64,000 nt of DNA from positions 801,940-865,939 of the forward strand of contig NZ_HE978634.1 in assembly GCF_000312045.1 (NCBI RefSeq). The letters are read 5' to 3'. Positions 14,366 through 22,561 of the stretch are shown here, piece after piece. Origin of the DNA: Noviherbaspirillum massiliense JC206 (GTDB lineage Bacteria > Pseudomonadota > Gammaproteobacteria > Burkholderiales > Burkholderiaceae_D). The notes under the pieces were generated by a model. It searched no databases and was not told the origin of the DNA. It worked only from the letters and a program-made list of their open reading frames with translations. Both the position numbers and the translations under genes were made by a program. How positions within the stretch are numbered: position 1 is the first letter of the stretch; each line of letters starts with the position of its first letter.

Positions 14366-15346
14366 ATGTCCAAACCCAGCGCACTTCGCCGGATCGTCCT
14401 GACGGGTCTGGCCTGCAGCCTCCTGCCGCTGTCCGCCTTCGCGCAAGACGCTTATCCGACCAAGCCGATCACCCTGATCGTGCCTTTCGTACCGGGCGGC
14501 TCGACCGACCTGACCGCACGCCTGGTTGCCAAGTTCGCAGGCCAGGAACTCGGCCAGACCATCATCGTGGAAAACCGCGCCGGTGCCGGCGGCTCGATCG
14601 GCATGGCCCAGGTGGCGCGTGCCAAGCCGGACGGCTACACCATCGGCATGGCGACCGTCAGCACGCACGGCTCCAACCCGGCCGTCTATCCGAAGCTGGC
14701 GTATGACGCGGTCAAGGATTTCACGCCAATCACTAACGTGGCAGCGGTGCCGAGCGTGTTCTCGGTGCATCCGAGCGTACCGGCCAAAACCATGAAGGAA
14801 TTCATCGCCCTGGCACGCGCGAATCCCGGCAAGTACACCTTCGCCTCGCCCGGCCATGGTTCGCTCGGCCACGTGAACATCGAAAACCTGACGATGCAGC
14901 TCAATATCCAGCTGCTGCACGTGCCGTACAAGGGCGCCGGCCAGGCACTGACCGATGCGACTTCCGGCCAGGTGAATGCGATCACCGACAACCTGTCGTC
15001 GAGCCTGCCCTTCATCAAGTCCGGCAAGTTGCGTCCGCTCGCCGTGCTGAGCGCGACCCGTTCGCCTGACCTGCCGGATGTGCCCACCTACGCCGAACTC
15101 GGCACCGACATGAAGGAAGCCGGCTGGTTCGGCATCGTCGGCCCGGCAGGCATGCCTGCGGACGTCGTGAAGCGCCTGAACCAGGCAATCCACAAGGGCA
15201 TGCAGGCGCCGGAATTCAAGCAGAGGCTGGCGGAGATGGGCGGCACCCCGGTGCCCAACACCCCGGAGCAGTTCCAGGCTCAGATCAAGCAAGCCGTGGC
15301 CCGTTACTCGGAAGTCGCGAAGAAAGCCAAGATCCAGCTGGACTGA
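14366..15346 (+). CDS. Bug-family (TctC) periplasmic substrate-binding protein
   Basis: A 326-residue secreted binding protein. The signal peptide runs to AFA-QD (cut after residue 26). The mature start YPTKPITLIVPFVPGGSTD and the ENRAGAGG-x-IG-x2-VA motif are typical of the Bug/TctC family, which binds carboxylates with its two loops. Betaproteobacteria encode dozens of these, often without the TctAB membrane parts, as here. The N-formylglutamate amidohydrolase gene follows after 4 bp, so the ligand may be an N-formyl or other amino-dicarboxylate; that is inference. Confidence 0.9.
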   Translation: MSKPSALRRIVLTGLACSLLPLSAFAQDAYPTKPITLIVPFVPGGSTDLTARLVAKFAGQELGQTIIVENRAGAGGSIGMAQVARAKPDGYTIGMATVSTHGSNPAVYPKLAYDAVKDFTPITNVAAVPSVFSVHPSVPAKTMKEFIALARANPGKYTFASPGHGSLGHVNIENLTMQLNIQLLHVPYKGAGQALTDATSGQVNAITDNLSSSLPFIKSGKLRPLAVLSATRSPDLPDVPTYAELGTDMKEAGWFGIVGPAGMPADVVKRLNQAIHKGMQAPEFKQRLAEMGGTPVPNTPEQFQAQIKQAVARYSEVAKKAKIQLD

Positions 15347-15350
15347 TCCG

Positions 15351-16202
15351 ATGAGTGCATCTTTCGAGCCGTTCGTGCTGCATGTGCCGGCAGGGGAAGC
15401 GATTCCCCTGGTGTGCGACTCGCCGCACAGCGGCACCCAATATCCCGCCGACTTCGGCGCGGCGATCCCGCCGGCGCGGCTGCGCGGCGGCGAGGATACG
15501 CACGTGGATGCGCTCTGGGGCGCCGCGCCGCAAGTGGGCGCAACCCTGCTCGCGGCGAATTTCCCGCGCGTTTACATCGATCCCAACCGCATGCTGGATG
15601 ACCTCGACCCGGAGCTTCTGGCTTCGCCCTGGCCGCTGCCGCTGGCGCCGGGACCGAAAACCAGGCTCGGCTACGGCCTCATCTGGCGCAACATCGACAA
15701 GGCCACGCCGATCTACGAGCGCAAGCTGTCGGTCGAGGAAGTGCAGGGCCGCATCGACCACTGCTACAAGCCGTATCACGCGGCGCTGGCGCAGGCGATC
15801 GACGCTGCCTACCAGCGTTCCGGCGCAGTCTGGCATCTGAACCTGCATTCGATGCCGAACAATGCCTACGAACGCCTGGGCATCGTCAGCCCGCATCCGC
15901 TGGCCGACTTCGTGCTCGGCGACCGCGATGGCACGACCTGCGAGCCGGCCTTCGTCGCGCTGGTGGCGTCGGAACTGCGTGCCCTCGGCTACACCGTGGC
16001 CGTCAACGATCCCTACAAGGGCGTGCAGCTGATCGCCCAGATCGGCAACCCGGCATTGCGCCGTCACAGCCTGCAGATCGAGATCCGCCGGCCGCTCTAC
16101 ATGGACGAAAAGACCCGTGAGCGGAATGAAGGCTTCCCGCAACTGCAGCGCGACCTGACCGTCGTGCTGGAAAAGATTGCCGCGTATATCCGCGCGCAGT
16201 AA
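15351..16202 (+). CDS. N-formylglutamate amidohydrolase family protein
   Basis: A 283-residue protein of the FGase family, which hydrolyses N-formyl-L-glutamate to formate and glutamate (last step of one histidine route) or cleaves related N-acyl amino acids. Visible motifs are PLVCDSPHSG near the start, GEDTHVDALWG with a probable metal ligand, and HLNLHSMPN around residue 165. It follows the Bug-protein gene by 4 bp and is surely in the same operon. No hut genes are nearby, so the role in histidine use is uncertain. Confidence 0.88.
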   Translation: MSASFEPFVLHVPAGEAIPLVCDSPHSGTQYPADFGAAIPPARLRGGEDTHVDALWGAAPQVGATLLAANFPRVYIDPNRMLDDLDPELLASPWPLPLAPGPKTRLGYGLIWRNIDKATPIYERKLSVEEVQGRIDHCYKPYHAALAQAIDAAYQRSGAVWHLNLHSMPNNAYERLGIVSPHPLADFVLGDRDGTTCEPAFVALVASELRALGYTVAVNDPYKGVQLIAQIGNPALRRHSLQIEIRRPLYMDEKTRERNEGFPQLQRDLTVVLEKIAAYIRAQ

Positions 16203-16559
16203 ACCGCATTCCCTCTCCTGACCGGGAGGGAATGCCGGGCAGTCCCGCCCGGCGTCATCTCCCCCACGCCTCCACCTGCCTCTCACGGGCACTCTTATAC
16301 AAGATCATCCGCCCGCGAATCAGACGGCATTCGCCTCTTTCCGCTTGATCTAACTCTACGTAGCGCGAATAAAAAATCGATTTAATACGTTCTGTAACAA
16401 ATCGCGACAAGAATGTGCGAGGGATATTCTGAAAAGCCCGTCATCCATGTGTTCGCGCCGGACATGCACCGATACCGGTGATCTGGCGCAAACACGATGG
16501 CAGGGTTTTGAGAGGTCCTTCAACGCATCGGCAAGCCAGGGAGTTTGAAGGAGTGACGC
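16203..16559. other. Intergenic region with terminator-like hairpin
   Basis: About 357 bases. A perfect CATTCCCTC/GAGGGAATG hairpin (16208-16216 with 16227-16235) lies 5 bases after the N-formylglutamate hydrolase stop; it lacks a T-run. The rest shows no gene. The last part must hold the promoter of the gene at 16560. Confidence 0.5.
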
Positions 16560-16976
16560 ATGAAAATCAAACGCGAAGACCTGGTGGACGCGGCCGGTGC
16601 CGGCTTGTTGCAATACAGGCAGATCGATCCCTTGCTCATCTTCCTGCTGCAACGGGATGTGGCGGCGCGGCGCAGGGCCCTGCATGAACAGGTGCCTGCG
16701 GAGCCGGCGGAAAAGGGGCAGGTCCTGCTGTCCTTACTCGGCGGGATGCTCGGCATTGCGGCGGCGGCTCTGTTCGCGCTGCTGGTCACGGTGCCGGCGG
16801 TCAGGATGTTCGGCCTCGGCAGCCTGCTGACCCTGACGCTGCTGTACGCCTTCTGCGCATTCCGCCTGACTGCCTGGTTCAGGGAACGCGGCACCGGCCT
16901 GTCCATCCGCATCCTGTCCGGTTCCGGAATCGCCCTGATGCCACTTGCGATATTCGCCCTGGAACAGGCGCGCTAG
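16560..16976 (+). CDS. Truncated paralogue of the DUF2157-type membrane protein
   Basis: A 138-residue protein that lines up with the first 130 or so residues of the protein at 10058: KIKREDLVDAAGAGLL against VKRKDLEAAVQAGVL, LLGGMLGIAAAALFALL against YLGGMLAIGAASLFATL, and IALMPLAIFALEQ against IALVPLAVFALQH. It then stops, losing the remaining helices. Three hydrophobic helices remain. A strong AAGGAG ribosome site suggests it is still expressed. It may be a shortened functional form or a decaying duplicate. Confidence 0.65.
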   Translation: MKIKREDLVDAAGAGLLQYRQIDPLLIFLLQRDVAARRRALHEQVPAEPAEKGQVLLSLLGGMLGIAAAALFALLVTVPAVRMFGLGSLLTLTLLYAFCAFRLTAWFRERGTGLSIRILSGSGIALMPLAIFALEQAR

Positions 16977-16989
16977 GCGCCCTGCGCCC

Positions 16990-17454
16990 ATGTCCTATCC
17001 GCTGCTCAAGACCATCCACATCTTCGGCGTGCTGCTGTTCCTCGGCAACATCATCGTCAGCGGCTTCTGGAAGGCATGGGCCGATCGCTCGCGCGACATC
17101 GACGTGATCCGGTATGCGTCGCGCATGATCATTCGCACCGACATGATCTTCACCATCGTCGGCATCGTGGTGCTGCTGGGAGCCGGCCATGCAATGGCGC
17201 CGGCTTACGGCAGCGTGCTGGAAGTCCCCTGGATCGCGTGGAGTTACCTGCTGCTGGCCGGCAGCGCCTTGATCTGGCTGGTGGTACTGGTACCGGTGCA
17301 GCTTGGCCAGTCACGCCTGCTCAGGCGTCCCGCGCCGGACAATATCGTGCCTGCGCGTTACTGGTTGCTGGCCCGGCTGTGGACCCTGGCCGGGATAATT
17401 GCGACGCTCTTGCCATTGCCCGCGGTGTACCTGATGGTGGCGAAACCCGGCTGA
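16990..17454 (+). CDS. DUF2269-family integral membrane protein
   Basis: A 154-residue, four-helix inner-membrane protein starting MSYPLLKTIHIFGVLLFLGN, with the histidine-rich first helix typical of DUF2269. The start at 16990 lies 13 bases after the previous stop, so the two genes probably form an operon; the longer open frame from 16945 overlaps the earlier gene. Function is unknown; the helix-borne histidine recalls heme-binding membrane proteins, but this is only a resemblance. Confidence 0.8.
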   Translation: MSYPLLKTIHIFGVLLFLGNIIVSGFWKAWADRSRDIDVIRYASRMIIRTDMIFTIVGIVVLLGAGHAMAPAYGSVLEVPWIAWSYLLLAGSALIWLVVLVPVQLGQSRLLRRPAPDNIVPARYWLLARLWTLAGIIATLLPLPAVYLMVAKPG

Positions 17455-17507
17455 AGTCGGACCTGACGAGACCGCGTCTGGTTGCTGCTTGAACCTGCGC
17501 AATCCGT

Positions 17508-17708
17508 TCAACTCACCAGGTGCGGCTCTCCCTCCAGGATGAGCATGTACAGGCCGTTTTCATCCGGGCCGAAATAGGCCTTTGCGGTGTAATAGACGTT
17601 GTTGTCCACCATAAACGGTTCCGCAATGGGCGGCATGTGATCCAGTTCCTTGATCCCGAATTCGGTTTTGGCGCCGGCTGCGTCTTCATGAATCACTTGT
17701 ACTTGCAT
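17508..17708 (-). CDS. Small hypothetical protein
   Basis: A 66-residue protein (MQVQVIHEDAAGAKTEFGI...) with mainly beta-strand character, including VYYTAKAYFGPDENGLYMLI. The ribosome site AGGAAAG lies before the ATG. No domain is recognised. It is read convergently with the DUF2269 gene and divergently from the MOSC gene. Confidence 0.65.
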   Translation of the reverse strand: MQVQVIHEDAAGAKTEFGIKELDHMPPIAEPFMVDNNVYYTAKAYFGPDENGLYMLILEGEPHLVS

Positions 17709-17813
17709 GATGTCTTTCCTGTCATGGTGAGCTGAGATAGATTCCGCTTTCCGGAAACAGTTTCCGGCCGCACCGACAGGATTGCGCCGGAAGAATTTTT
17801 ACTCGCGATTTCC

Positions 17814-18359
17814 ATGACCGACCTGCGCAGCCTCTCACGCCAGTTTCCCCATCCCGGCCGCCTCGAAGCCATCCTGCTTCGACCGCAGCGCCGCGCCACG
17901 ATCGTCGTGGTCGAGTCCGTGCAAGCGCTTGCCGGTTTCGGCCTGGAAGGCGACCGCAGCGCCACCGGCCGTGGCGGCGGAGCACGGCAGGTCACCCTGG
18001 TCCAGGCGGAACATTTGCCGGTGGTGGCAGCGCTGCTGCGGCGGCCGGATGTCGATCCTGCCCTGTTGAGGCGCAACCTGGTGGTCTCGGGCTTGAACCT
18101 GCTGGCGGCGCGCACCCTGTTCAGGGACCAGGCGCTGCTGCTGCGCATCGGCACCGAAGTGGTGCTGGAAATCACCGGACCCTGCGAACCCTGTTCCCGC
18201 ATGGAAGAAGTGCTGGGCAGGGGCGGTTACAACGCGATGCGCGGTCATGGCGGATTGACCGCGCGGATATGCGCGGGCGGCATGATCCGCAAGGGCGATG
18301 CGGTGACCTGCGAAGTGCAGGGGCCGCCGGTGACCGGGCAGGCGCTTACATCTGCCTGA
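17814..18359 (+). CDS. MOSC-domain protein
   Basis: A 181-residue, single-domain MOSC protein (molybdenum cofactor sulfurase C-terminal type). It shows GLEGDRSA, then [23 protein letters not shown] and the conserved cysteine motif [11 protein letters not shown] (near residue 122). MOSC domains bind or carry sulfur for molybdenum cofactor enzymes, or act in reductions as in YiiM/YcbX. Its stop overlaps the 3' end of the LytTR gene read from the other strand by 14 bp. The exact partner is unknown. Confidence 0.87.
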   Translation: MTDLRSLSRQFPHPGRLEAILLRPQRRATIVVVESVQALAGFGLEGDRSATGRGGGARQVTLVQAEHLPVVAALLRRPDVDPALLRRNLVVSGLNLLAARTLFRDQALLLRIGTEVVLEITGPCEPCSRMEEVLGRGGYNAMRGHGGLTARICAGGMIRKGDAVTCEVQGPPVTGQALTSA

Positions 18360-19137
18360 AGAGGTGGGCGTAGATGCGGCTCACCGCCAGGCTTTCGCTG
18401 CGGCCGTGCAGCCTGAGGAAGAGCTTGCCGGCATCGTCGCGTACGGCCGTATGCACCCGCTTGATGTTGACTGCCGTGCCCCGGTGGATCTGCCAGAACT
18501 CGGCGGGGTCGAGCTGCGGCAGCAATTCCTTCAGACTTATGCGGATCAGCGATTCGCTGTCGGCAGTGACTACGTTCACATACTTGTCGGCCGCCTCGAA
18601 GTACAGCACCTCGGAGACCGGGATCATGCGGACCTGGTTGCCGACGGCGGCACGGATGACGGCCAGGCGTTCCGACGCTGCGGACGGCGCCGGCAGCAGG
18701 GTACGCAAGTGACTGACGATGCGCTCCAGCTCCGCGGCGCGTTGCTGGTTCTGCCCGAGCCGGCCTTTCAGGCGCTCGATGGTTTTCAGCAGGCGTGCAT
18801 CGCTGACCGGCTTCAGGATGTAATCGACGGCGGCCTGGTCAAAAGCCTCCACGGCGAAGTCATCGTAGGCGGTGACGAATACGACCAGGGGAAAGGGCGT
18901 ACTTTCCGGCCAGTCCTCCGCCAGCTCCGCCGCGGCTTCCAGCCCGGTCTTGCCCGGCATTTTGATGTCGAGAAAGAGGATGTCGGGACGCTGTGCCAGG
19001 GCTTCCTGCACGGCGGCGATGCCGTGCTCCGCCACGCCGCCGAGCTGCAGCTCCGGCCACAGGCGCTGCAGCGTCTGCACCAGGGTCAGGGCCAGGAGCG
19101 GTTCGTCTTCTGCAATCAATGCGCGGTATGTCGTCAT
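18346..19137 (-). CDS. LytTR-family response regulator
   Basis: A 263-residue regulator: receiver domain (AEDEPLLAL start; phospho-acceptor Asp in [10 protein letters not shown] near residue 57; conserved Lys in YILKPVSD) followed by a LytTR DNA-binding domain ([27 protein letters not shown]). The ATG overlaps the kinase stop by four bases (ATGA), showing translational coupling, so the open frame that continues upstream to 20049 is only antiframe read-through. It is the last gene of a four-gene operon and resembles AlgR/LytR/YpdB-type regulators. Confidence 0.92.
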   Translation of the reverse strand: MTTYRALIAEDEPLLALTLVQTLQRLWPELQLGGVAEHGIAAVQEALAQRPDILFLDIKMPGKTGLEAAAELAEDWPESTPFPLVVFVTAYDDFAVEAFDQAAVDYILKPVSDARLLKTIERLKGRLGQNQQRAAELERIVSHLRTLLPAPSAASERLAVIRAAVGNQVRMIPVSEVLYFEAADKYVNVVTADSESLIRISLKELLPQLDPAEFWQIHRGTAVNIKRVHTAVRDDAGKLFLRLHGRSESLAVSRIYAHLFRQM

Positions 19138-20204
19138 AAGGGAATGCTCAATCGGGCAATGGCGCCGCACGGCGCATTCGGCTCCAGCGAAAAGGAGGCC
19201 CGCTCGCCGTACAGCGCGTGCAGGCGCTCGCGTACATTCGTCGTGCCCAGCCCCATTCCGGCGGAATCCGGGCGGGCATCCTCCAGCCCGAGCCCGGTAT
19301 CGATGACGGCAAGCTGCAGGCTTCCTGCTTCCCGAGCCGCCCGGATGACGATGCGGCCGCCTTCGATCTTCGGCTCGATGCCATGTTTGATCGCGTTTTC
19401 CACCAACGGTTGCAGGAGCATCGGCGGCAGCCTTCTGTCGTGCAATTCTTGCGGCAGCTCCAGGGCATAGGACAGGCGCGGCCCCATGCGGATCGCCATC
19501 AGTTCCAGGTAGGCGCGAATCAGGGCGAATTCCTGCGCGAGCGTGGTCGTTTCCGAGCGCGAGGAAGTCAGGCTGGCGCGCAGGTAGTCGATCAGCTGGT
19601 CGAGCATGTGCTGCGCGCGCGCTGCGTCGACTGCGATCAGGCCCTTCAGGTTGGCCAGGGTATTGAACAGCATGTGCGGCTCGATCTGCGCCTGCAGCAG
19701 ATGCAGCTGCGCTTGCAGGGCCTGTTTCTCGATCGCGGCGGCACGCGCCTTTTCGGCTTCGGCCGTGGCTTTCAGTTCGGACAGCTTGCTGCGGCTCCAG
19801 AACATCCAGGTGCCGAACAGGCAGGCCAGTATGGTCAGGATGAGCAGTCCCTCGGTATGATAGGCGCCGCGCCCCAGCTCCGGCAGCGGCACGCCGAGCA
19901 TGCGCGCCGCGAGAGAGCTGCCGAGGAAGTAGGCGGCTGGCGCGCTGACGGCCAGCAGGGCGAAGAAGGGGATCTTGGGTGGCGGACCGTCGCCCCAGAG
20001 CAGCAGCCGACCGCCATCGATGAACGTCTGGGCCAGCAAGCCGATGCACATCGAGAATACGAGGTTGGTCCAGAAACCGGTGCCGATCCGCATCAGGTAA
20101 GTGACGAGGACTGCGCAGAACACGTTGAAAATGGATGCCGCAACCAGGTCGACCGGAAAGCGCCGGGCAAAGGCATCCAGGTTCTGCGTGATGCGAGCCA
20201 TCAT
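19134..20204 (-). CDS. LytS/YehU-type sensor histidine kinase
   Basis: A 356-residue membrane kinase. About four hydrophobic helices fill residues 15-155, then a His-kinase domain of the LytS family with its phospho-acceptor in QIEPHMLFNTLANLKG, and a HATPase domain (LVENAIKHG, DTGLGLED, GMGLGTTNVRERL). The start is ATG at 20204 (or 20201), overlapping the end of the preceding 2TM gene region. Together with the following LytTR gene it makes a complete two-component system. The input signal is unknown; the 2TM and DUF2306 proteins in the operon may be sensory partners. Confidence 0.92.
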   Translation of the reverse strand: MMARITQNLDAFARRFPVDLVAASIFNVFCAVLVTYLMRIGTGFWTNLVFSMCIGLLAQTFIDGGRLLLWGDGPPPKIPFFALLAVSAPAAYFLGSSLAARMLGVPLPELGRGAYHTEGLLILTILACLFGTWMFWSRSKLSELKATAEAEKARAAAIEKQALQAQLHLLQAQIEPHMLFNTLANLKGLIAVDAARAQHMLDQLIDYLRASLTSSRSETTTLAQEFALIRAYLELMAIRMGPRLSYALELPQELHDRRLPPMLLQPLVENAIKHGIEPKIEGGRIVIRAAREAGSLQLAVIDTGLGLEDARPDSAGMGLGTTNVRERLHALYGERASFSLEPNAPCGAIARLSIPL

Positions 20205-20209
20205 TCCGT

Positions 20210-20485
20210 TCAATGCTTTCCTTCGAGGCGGGCGATTTCGCGGTTGATCATGCGCTCTTTCCATGTGCTGCCGTGCCCATTCAGAAACACGGCCAGCCCA
20301 TGGAAGGACAGGCCGATTCCCCATCCGAACAGCGGCCACAGGGACCAGAGGAAGCGTGGGTTGTGCAACAGGTTGAATAGTATCAGCGCCGCATTCACCA
20401 GCACAAACACCGACAGGTGGATGGAAAAGCCGATCTTGCGGCCGACATGGCGCCGGGCAGTGCGGTAGTTGTCATGGTCTTTCAT
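20210..20485 (-). CDS. 2TM-domain protein
   Basis: A 91-residue protein with two hydrophobic hairpin helices (IHLSVFVLVNAALILFN and LWPLFGWGIGLSFHGLAVF), the 2TM domain. Such domains often stand next to or inside LytTR and LytS-type kinases. It has a GAGGAG ribosome site, starts 10 bases after the DUF2306 stop, and its stop lies 5 bases before the kinase start. Confidence 0.85.
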   Translation of the reverse strand: MKDHDNYRTARRHVGRKIGFSIHLSVFVLVNAALILFNLLHNPRFLWSLWPLFGWGIGLSFHGLAVFLNGHGSTWKERMINREIARLEGKH

Positions 20486-20495
20486 CTCGGTCTCC

Positions 20496-20876
20496 TCAAA
20501 TAACGCCGATTGCCTGCCAGACCAGGATGCCGAAGCGCCGGTGCGGCAGGAGGGTGAATGCCCCGGCTAGGACCAGGCCGATATAGCCGCCCGTCATCCA
20601 GTTCCGGTGCGCCTTGATGTTGCGCCTGAAAACGGAGTACATGGCCATGCCGAGCACGAACAGGATCCAGACCGACAGCAGGTGGATCCAGGAAAAATGC
20701 CCGGTGGTCCTGATGCCGAAGGACAGCAGGGCCGTGGCCAGCATCAGCGCCACCCAGGTACGTCCCAGCAGGCGATGGCTCGCGGTTCCCTTTTTTGATG
20801 CAAGCATGGTGCCGCCGATGGACAGCGCGCCGAATGCCGTCGCAACGTGGGCGAGAATGACCGGAGTAAATTCCAT
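20496..20876 (-). CDS. DUF2306-family membrane protein
   Basis: A 126-residue, four-helix membrane protein starting MEFTPVILAHVATAFGALSI. The histidines in the first helix (LAHVATAF), in SHRLLGRTWV and in RNIKAHRNWM fit DUF2306, a family with heme-like histidine patterns but no assigned role. The start at 20876 has a GAGGAG ribosome site. It is the first gene of the operon DUF2306 - 2TM - kinase - LytTR. Confidence 0.82.
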   Translation of the reverse strand: MEFTPVILAHVATAFGALSIGGTMLASKKGTASHRLLGRTWVALMLATALLSFGIRTTGHFSWIHLLSVWILFVLGMAMYSVFRRNIKAHRNWMTGGYIGLVLAGAFTLLPHRRFGILVWQAIGVI

Positions 20877-21128
20877 GATGTGCTCCTCAAGGTGGTTCGA
20901 TGGAGGCATTCTCGGTACGGGGCTGCGCAGGCGGTAGCGCCATGCGACGAAACGACGGAAGCGGGGAGTGAAGCGACGGATTCCGGGAGCGGACGGGAAC
21001 CGGTTTTTTGCCTGAACGGCATTGCCTGCCGTACAAGTCGCTTTCGCGGCAATCAATCCGGGCCGCGGCTTTGCTAGACTTGTGCACGTTTCGTTTTTGC
21101 CGTTTGCATTTTCTTGAGGTTGTTTCCC

Positions 21129-22559
21129 TTGGATTTCCTTCGTTCCCTGTTCCGCAAGCTCGTCCCGGCCGTCGATTTCTGTTCCCTGCGCCTGGTCGAG
21201 GAAACGAGCGAACACATCACCGTGCGGCAAGATGTCCTGCAGCCGCTGTCCACCGGCGTCGACCGCGGGGCGATGATTGTCGTCATGCACAACGGCGGCT
21301 ATGGTTATGCTGCCACCGGCAACCTGAGCGAAGCCGGCCTGAAGGAGGCTATTGCGCGCGCGCGCGCCTGGGCGGAAGCCAGCGCGGGGCGCTCAGTGGT
21401 GGATTATTCGCGGATTGCTTTGCCGTGGCCGGACGGCAGCTATGCCAGCCCGGCAGCAGTTGCACCGGGCGCAGCGCGCAAGGAATTGATCGATTTGCTG
21501 ATGCGCGAGTCGCAGGCATGCCGCATCGATCCGCGCATCGTCGACTGGCAGGCTTCGGTGTGGACGGCGCACAGCGAGCAGCTTTACCTGACCGCCGACG
21601 GCGCCGACGTATTTCAGCAATTCAGCTACGTGATCCCGAGCCTGGCCGTCACGGCCAACCAGGGCGCGGACACCCAGACCCGCAGCCTCGGCGGGCAATA
21701 CAACGGCTATTGCCGCCAGGGCGGGCTGGAAGTTATCGAACATGCGGGATTGCGTGGCGCCGGCGCGCGCGTGGCGCAGGAAGCGCTGCAATTGCTGGCC
21801 GCACCGAATTGCCCAACCGGCAGCATGGACCTGCTGCTGATGCCGGAGCAGATGATGCTGCAGATCCATGAATCGATCGGCCATCCGCTGGAACTGGACC
21901 GCATCCTCGGCGACGAGCGCAATTTCGCCGGAACCAGCTTCGTCACGCTCGACATGTTCGGTTCCTACCAGTACGGCTCGCCGCTGCTGAACGTGACGCA
22001 CGATCCGAACCGGCCGGAGCAGTTTGCCAGCTACCGCTGGGATGACGACGGCAGCACGGCGGAACGCACTTACCTGATCCGCAACGGCATCCTGGAACGG
22101 CCGCTGGGCGGCGCGATTTCCCAGGCGCGCGCCGGCATCGAAGGCGTGGCAAATTCCCGCGCCTGCAGCTGGAACCGGCCGCCGATCGACCGCATGGCCA
22201 ATCTCAACATCGAACCCGGCAGCTCCACGCTGGAGGAGATGATCAAGTCGGTCAGGCGCGGCGTGATGATGGATACCAATGTCTCCTGGTCGATCGACGA
22301 CTCGCGCAACAAGTTCCAGTTCGGCTGCGAAGTCGGCTACCTGATCGAGGATGGGGAAGTGAAGGGCATGGTGAAGAATCCGAATTACCGCGGCATTTCC
22401 GCGACTTTCTGGCGCTCGCTCAAGGCAGTCGGCGATCATTCCACCTTCCGCGTGATGGGCACGCCTTTCTGCGGCAAGGGCGAGCCCTCGCAGGTGATCC
22501 GCGTCGGCCATGCCTCGCCGGCCTGCCTGTTCGGGGATGTCGAAGTGTTTGGAGCCTGA
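21129..22559 (+). CDS. TldD/PmbA-family metallopeptidase, TldD-like subunit
   Basis: A 476-residue protein of the TldD family. The zinc site is seen as MLQIHESIGHPLELDR (HExxxH type, near residue 245), where the canonical TldD motif has HE-x2-GHxxEGD. TldD and TldE act together as a heterodimeric protease with the active site inside, trimming unfolded peptides and maturing some modified peptides. The start is a TTG (21129) with GAGG nine bases upstream; other TTG codons at 21114 and 21120 are possible. The TldE-like gene follows after 2 bp. The pair differs from canonical tldD/pmbA and is probably an extra copy. Confidence 0.88.
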   Translation: MDFLRSLFRKLVPAVDFCSLRLVEETSEHITVRQDVLQPLSTGVDRGAMIVVMHNGGYGYAATGNLSEAGLKEAIARARAWAEASAGRSVVDYSRIALPWPDGSYASPAAVAPGAARKELIDLLMRESQACRIDPRIVDWQASVWTAHSEQLYLTADGADVFQQFSYVIPSLAVTANQGADTQTRSLGGQYNGYCRQGGLEVIEHAGLRGAGARVAQEALQLLAAPNCPTGSMDLLLMPEQMMLQIHESIGHPLELDRILGDERNFAGTSFVTLDMFGSYQYGSPLLNVTHDPNRPEQFASYRWDDDGSTAERTYLIRNGILERPLGGAISQARAGIEGVANSRACSWNRPPIDRMANLNIEPGSSTLEEMIKSVRRGVMMDTNVSWSIDDSRNKFQFGCEVGYLIEDGEVKGMVKNPNYRGISATFWRSLKAVGDHSTFRVMGTPFCGKGEPSQVIRVGHASPACLFGDVEVFGA

Positions 22560-22561
22560 GG

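Noticed and set aside
18346-20049. A single long frame joining the LytTR regulator to upstream sequence
   Set aside because: The upstream part lies in the wrong frame of the kinase gene; the regulator starts at 19137 with an ATGA overlap to the kinase stop.
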